Shown: positions 5,496 through 5,660 of the stretch, piece by piece
Numbering within the stretch: the first letter of the stretch is position 1
How the letters are laid out: each line of letters begins with the position of its first letter
Assembly (NCBI GenBank): GCA_035575035.1
Contig: DATLYH010000010.1
Span: 1 to 5,660, forward strand
Source: DATLYH01 sp035575035
GTDB lineage: Bacteria > Planctomycetota > Planctomycetia > Gemmatales > Gemmataceae
Reading direction: 5' to 3'
DNA length: 5,660 nucleotides
The notes under the pieces: generated by a model
Databases searched by the model: none
The model's input: only the letters and a program-made list of their open reading frames with translations
Told to the model about the DNA's origin: nothing
Program-made: the position numbers and the translations under genes

Positions 5496-5660
5496 TTAGT
5501 ATGGGCGCGTGTGGGAGTGCCCGCGGTGCGGGACGTGAATGTGGCCGTGCTCGTGATAGCCGCGACCTGGCGTCCAGTGCTCGTACTCGGGGTGGATGAC
5601 GGCGGGCCGGCGGCCGAAGTAACCGCCGCCGTAGCCCGGCGTGTACGCCGGGCCGGAGTA
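5496..5660 (-). CDS. C-terminal end of an unrecognised His-, Gly- and Tyr-rich protein (start outside window)
   Basis: Reading the minus strand from the window edge gives 54 codons without interruption to a TAA at 5498-5496, followed at once by TGA. About nine in ten third positions are G or C, as expected for a real gene here. The peptide begins with a Gly/Tyr/Pro-rich part (YSGPAYTPGYGGGYFGRR). It then becomes His-rich: nine His in the last 32 residues, mostly alternating (HEHGHIHVPHRGHSH) before the end TRPY. The His spacing would allow binding of Ni, Zn, Cu or Co. I recognise no family; it could be a secreted or surface protein with a low-complexity tail. No start codon lies inside the window, so the length is unknown. 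It converges on the ATPase gene and is therefore not part of the same transcript; a link to metal handling is inference from the His tail and location. Confidence 0.6.
   Translation of the reverse strand, partial: YSGPAYTPGYGGGYFGRRPAVIHPEYEHWTPGRGYHEHGHIHVPHRGHSHTRPY

Noticed and set aside
1..5660. Mobile element, CRISPR array, tRNA, rRNA or attachment site
   Set aside because: No transposase-like frame, no terminal inverted repeats with target duplications, no spaced direct repeats and no tRNA cloverleaf were seen by eye on either strand.

Overview
This is a GC-rich window (third codon positions are mostly G or C) carrying a heavy-metal efflux cluster. Four genes and the end of a fifth read on the plus strand. 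The last ~165 bases hold the end of a minus-strand gene. An RND pump of the HME type, an outer-membrane TolC-like channel and a lipobox lipoprotein require a two-membrane (diderm) cell. The overall protein style (Cys/His-rich metal-binding lipoprotein, secreted HMA protein, Gly/Tyr/His-rich secreted-looking tail, CzcA-like pump) reminds me of Planctomycetota such as Gemmataceae. That is an impression from memory, not a demonstrated assignment.

Layout, left to right: (1) 2-877, the C-terminal ~291 residues of a CzcA/CusA-family RND metal pump, cut by the window edge. (2) 890-1315, a small lipoprotein with a His-rich linker and two copies of the metal-ligand pattern C-x2-H-x6-C-x2-C. (3) 1316-1405, a gap with two hairpins. 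(4) 1406-1741, a secreted single-domain HMA (MerP-like) protein with GMDCGGC. (5) 1742-1832, a gap with a perfect 12-bp hairpin. (6) 1833-3212, a CzcC/TolC-type outer-membrane factor. (7) 3249-5426, a P1B-2 type Zn/Cd/Pb-exporting ATPase starting at GTG. (8) 5427-5495, a convergent gap with a strong hairpin. (9) complement of 5496-5660, the C-terminal 54 residues of an unrecognised His-rich protein.

Working model (inference): the ATPase moves divalent metal from cytosol to periplasm. The HMA protein and the Cys/His lipoprotein bind it there, in the manner of CusF-like chaperones or buffers. The RND pump and the outer-membrane channel then expel it. The periplasmic adaptor (CzcB/CusB), which such a pump needs, is not in the window and probably lies upstream of the RND gene. 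No metal-responsive regulator, promoter with clear -35/-10 boxes, mobile element, RNA gene or CRISPR array is visible. The part I do not recognise from standard czc/cus operons is the tandem Cys/His lipoprotein placed with a secreted HMA protein between pump and channel.
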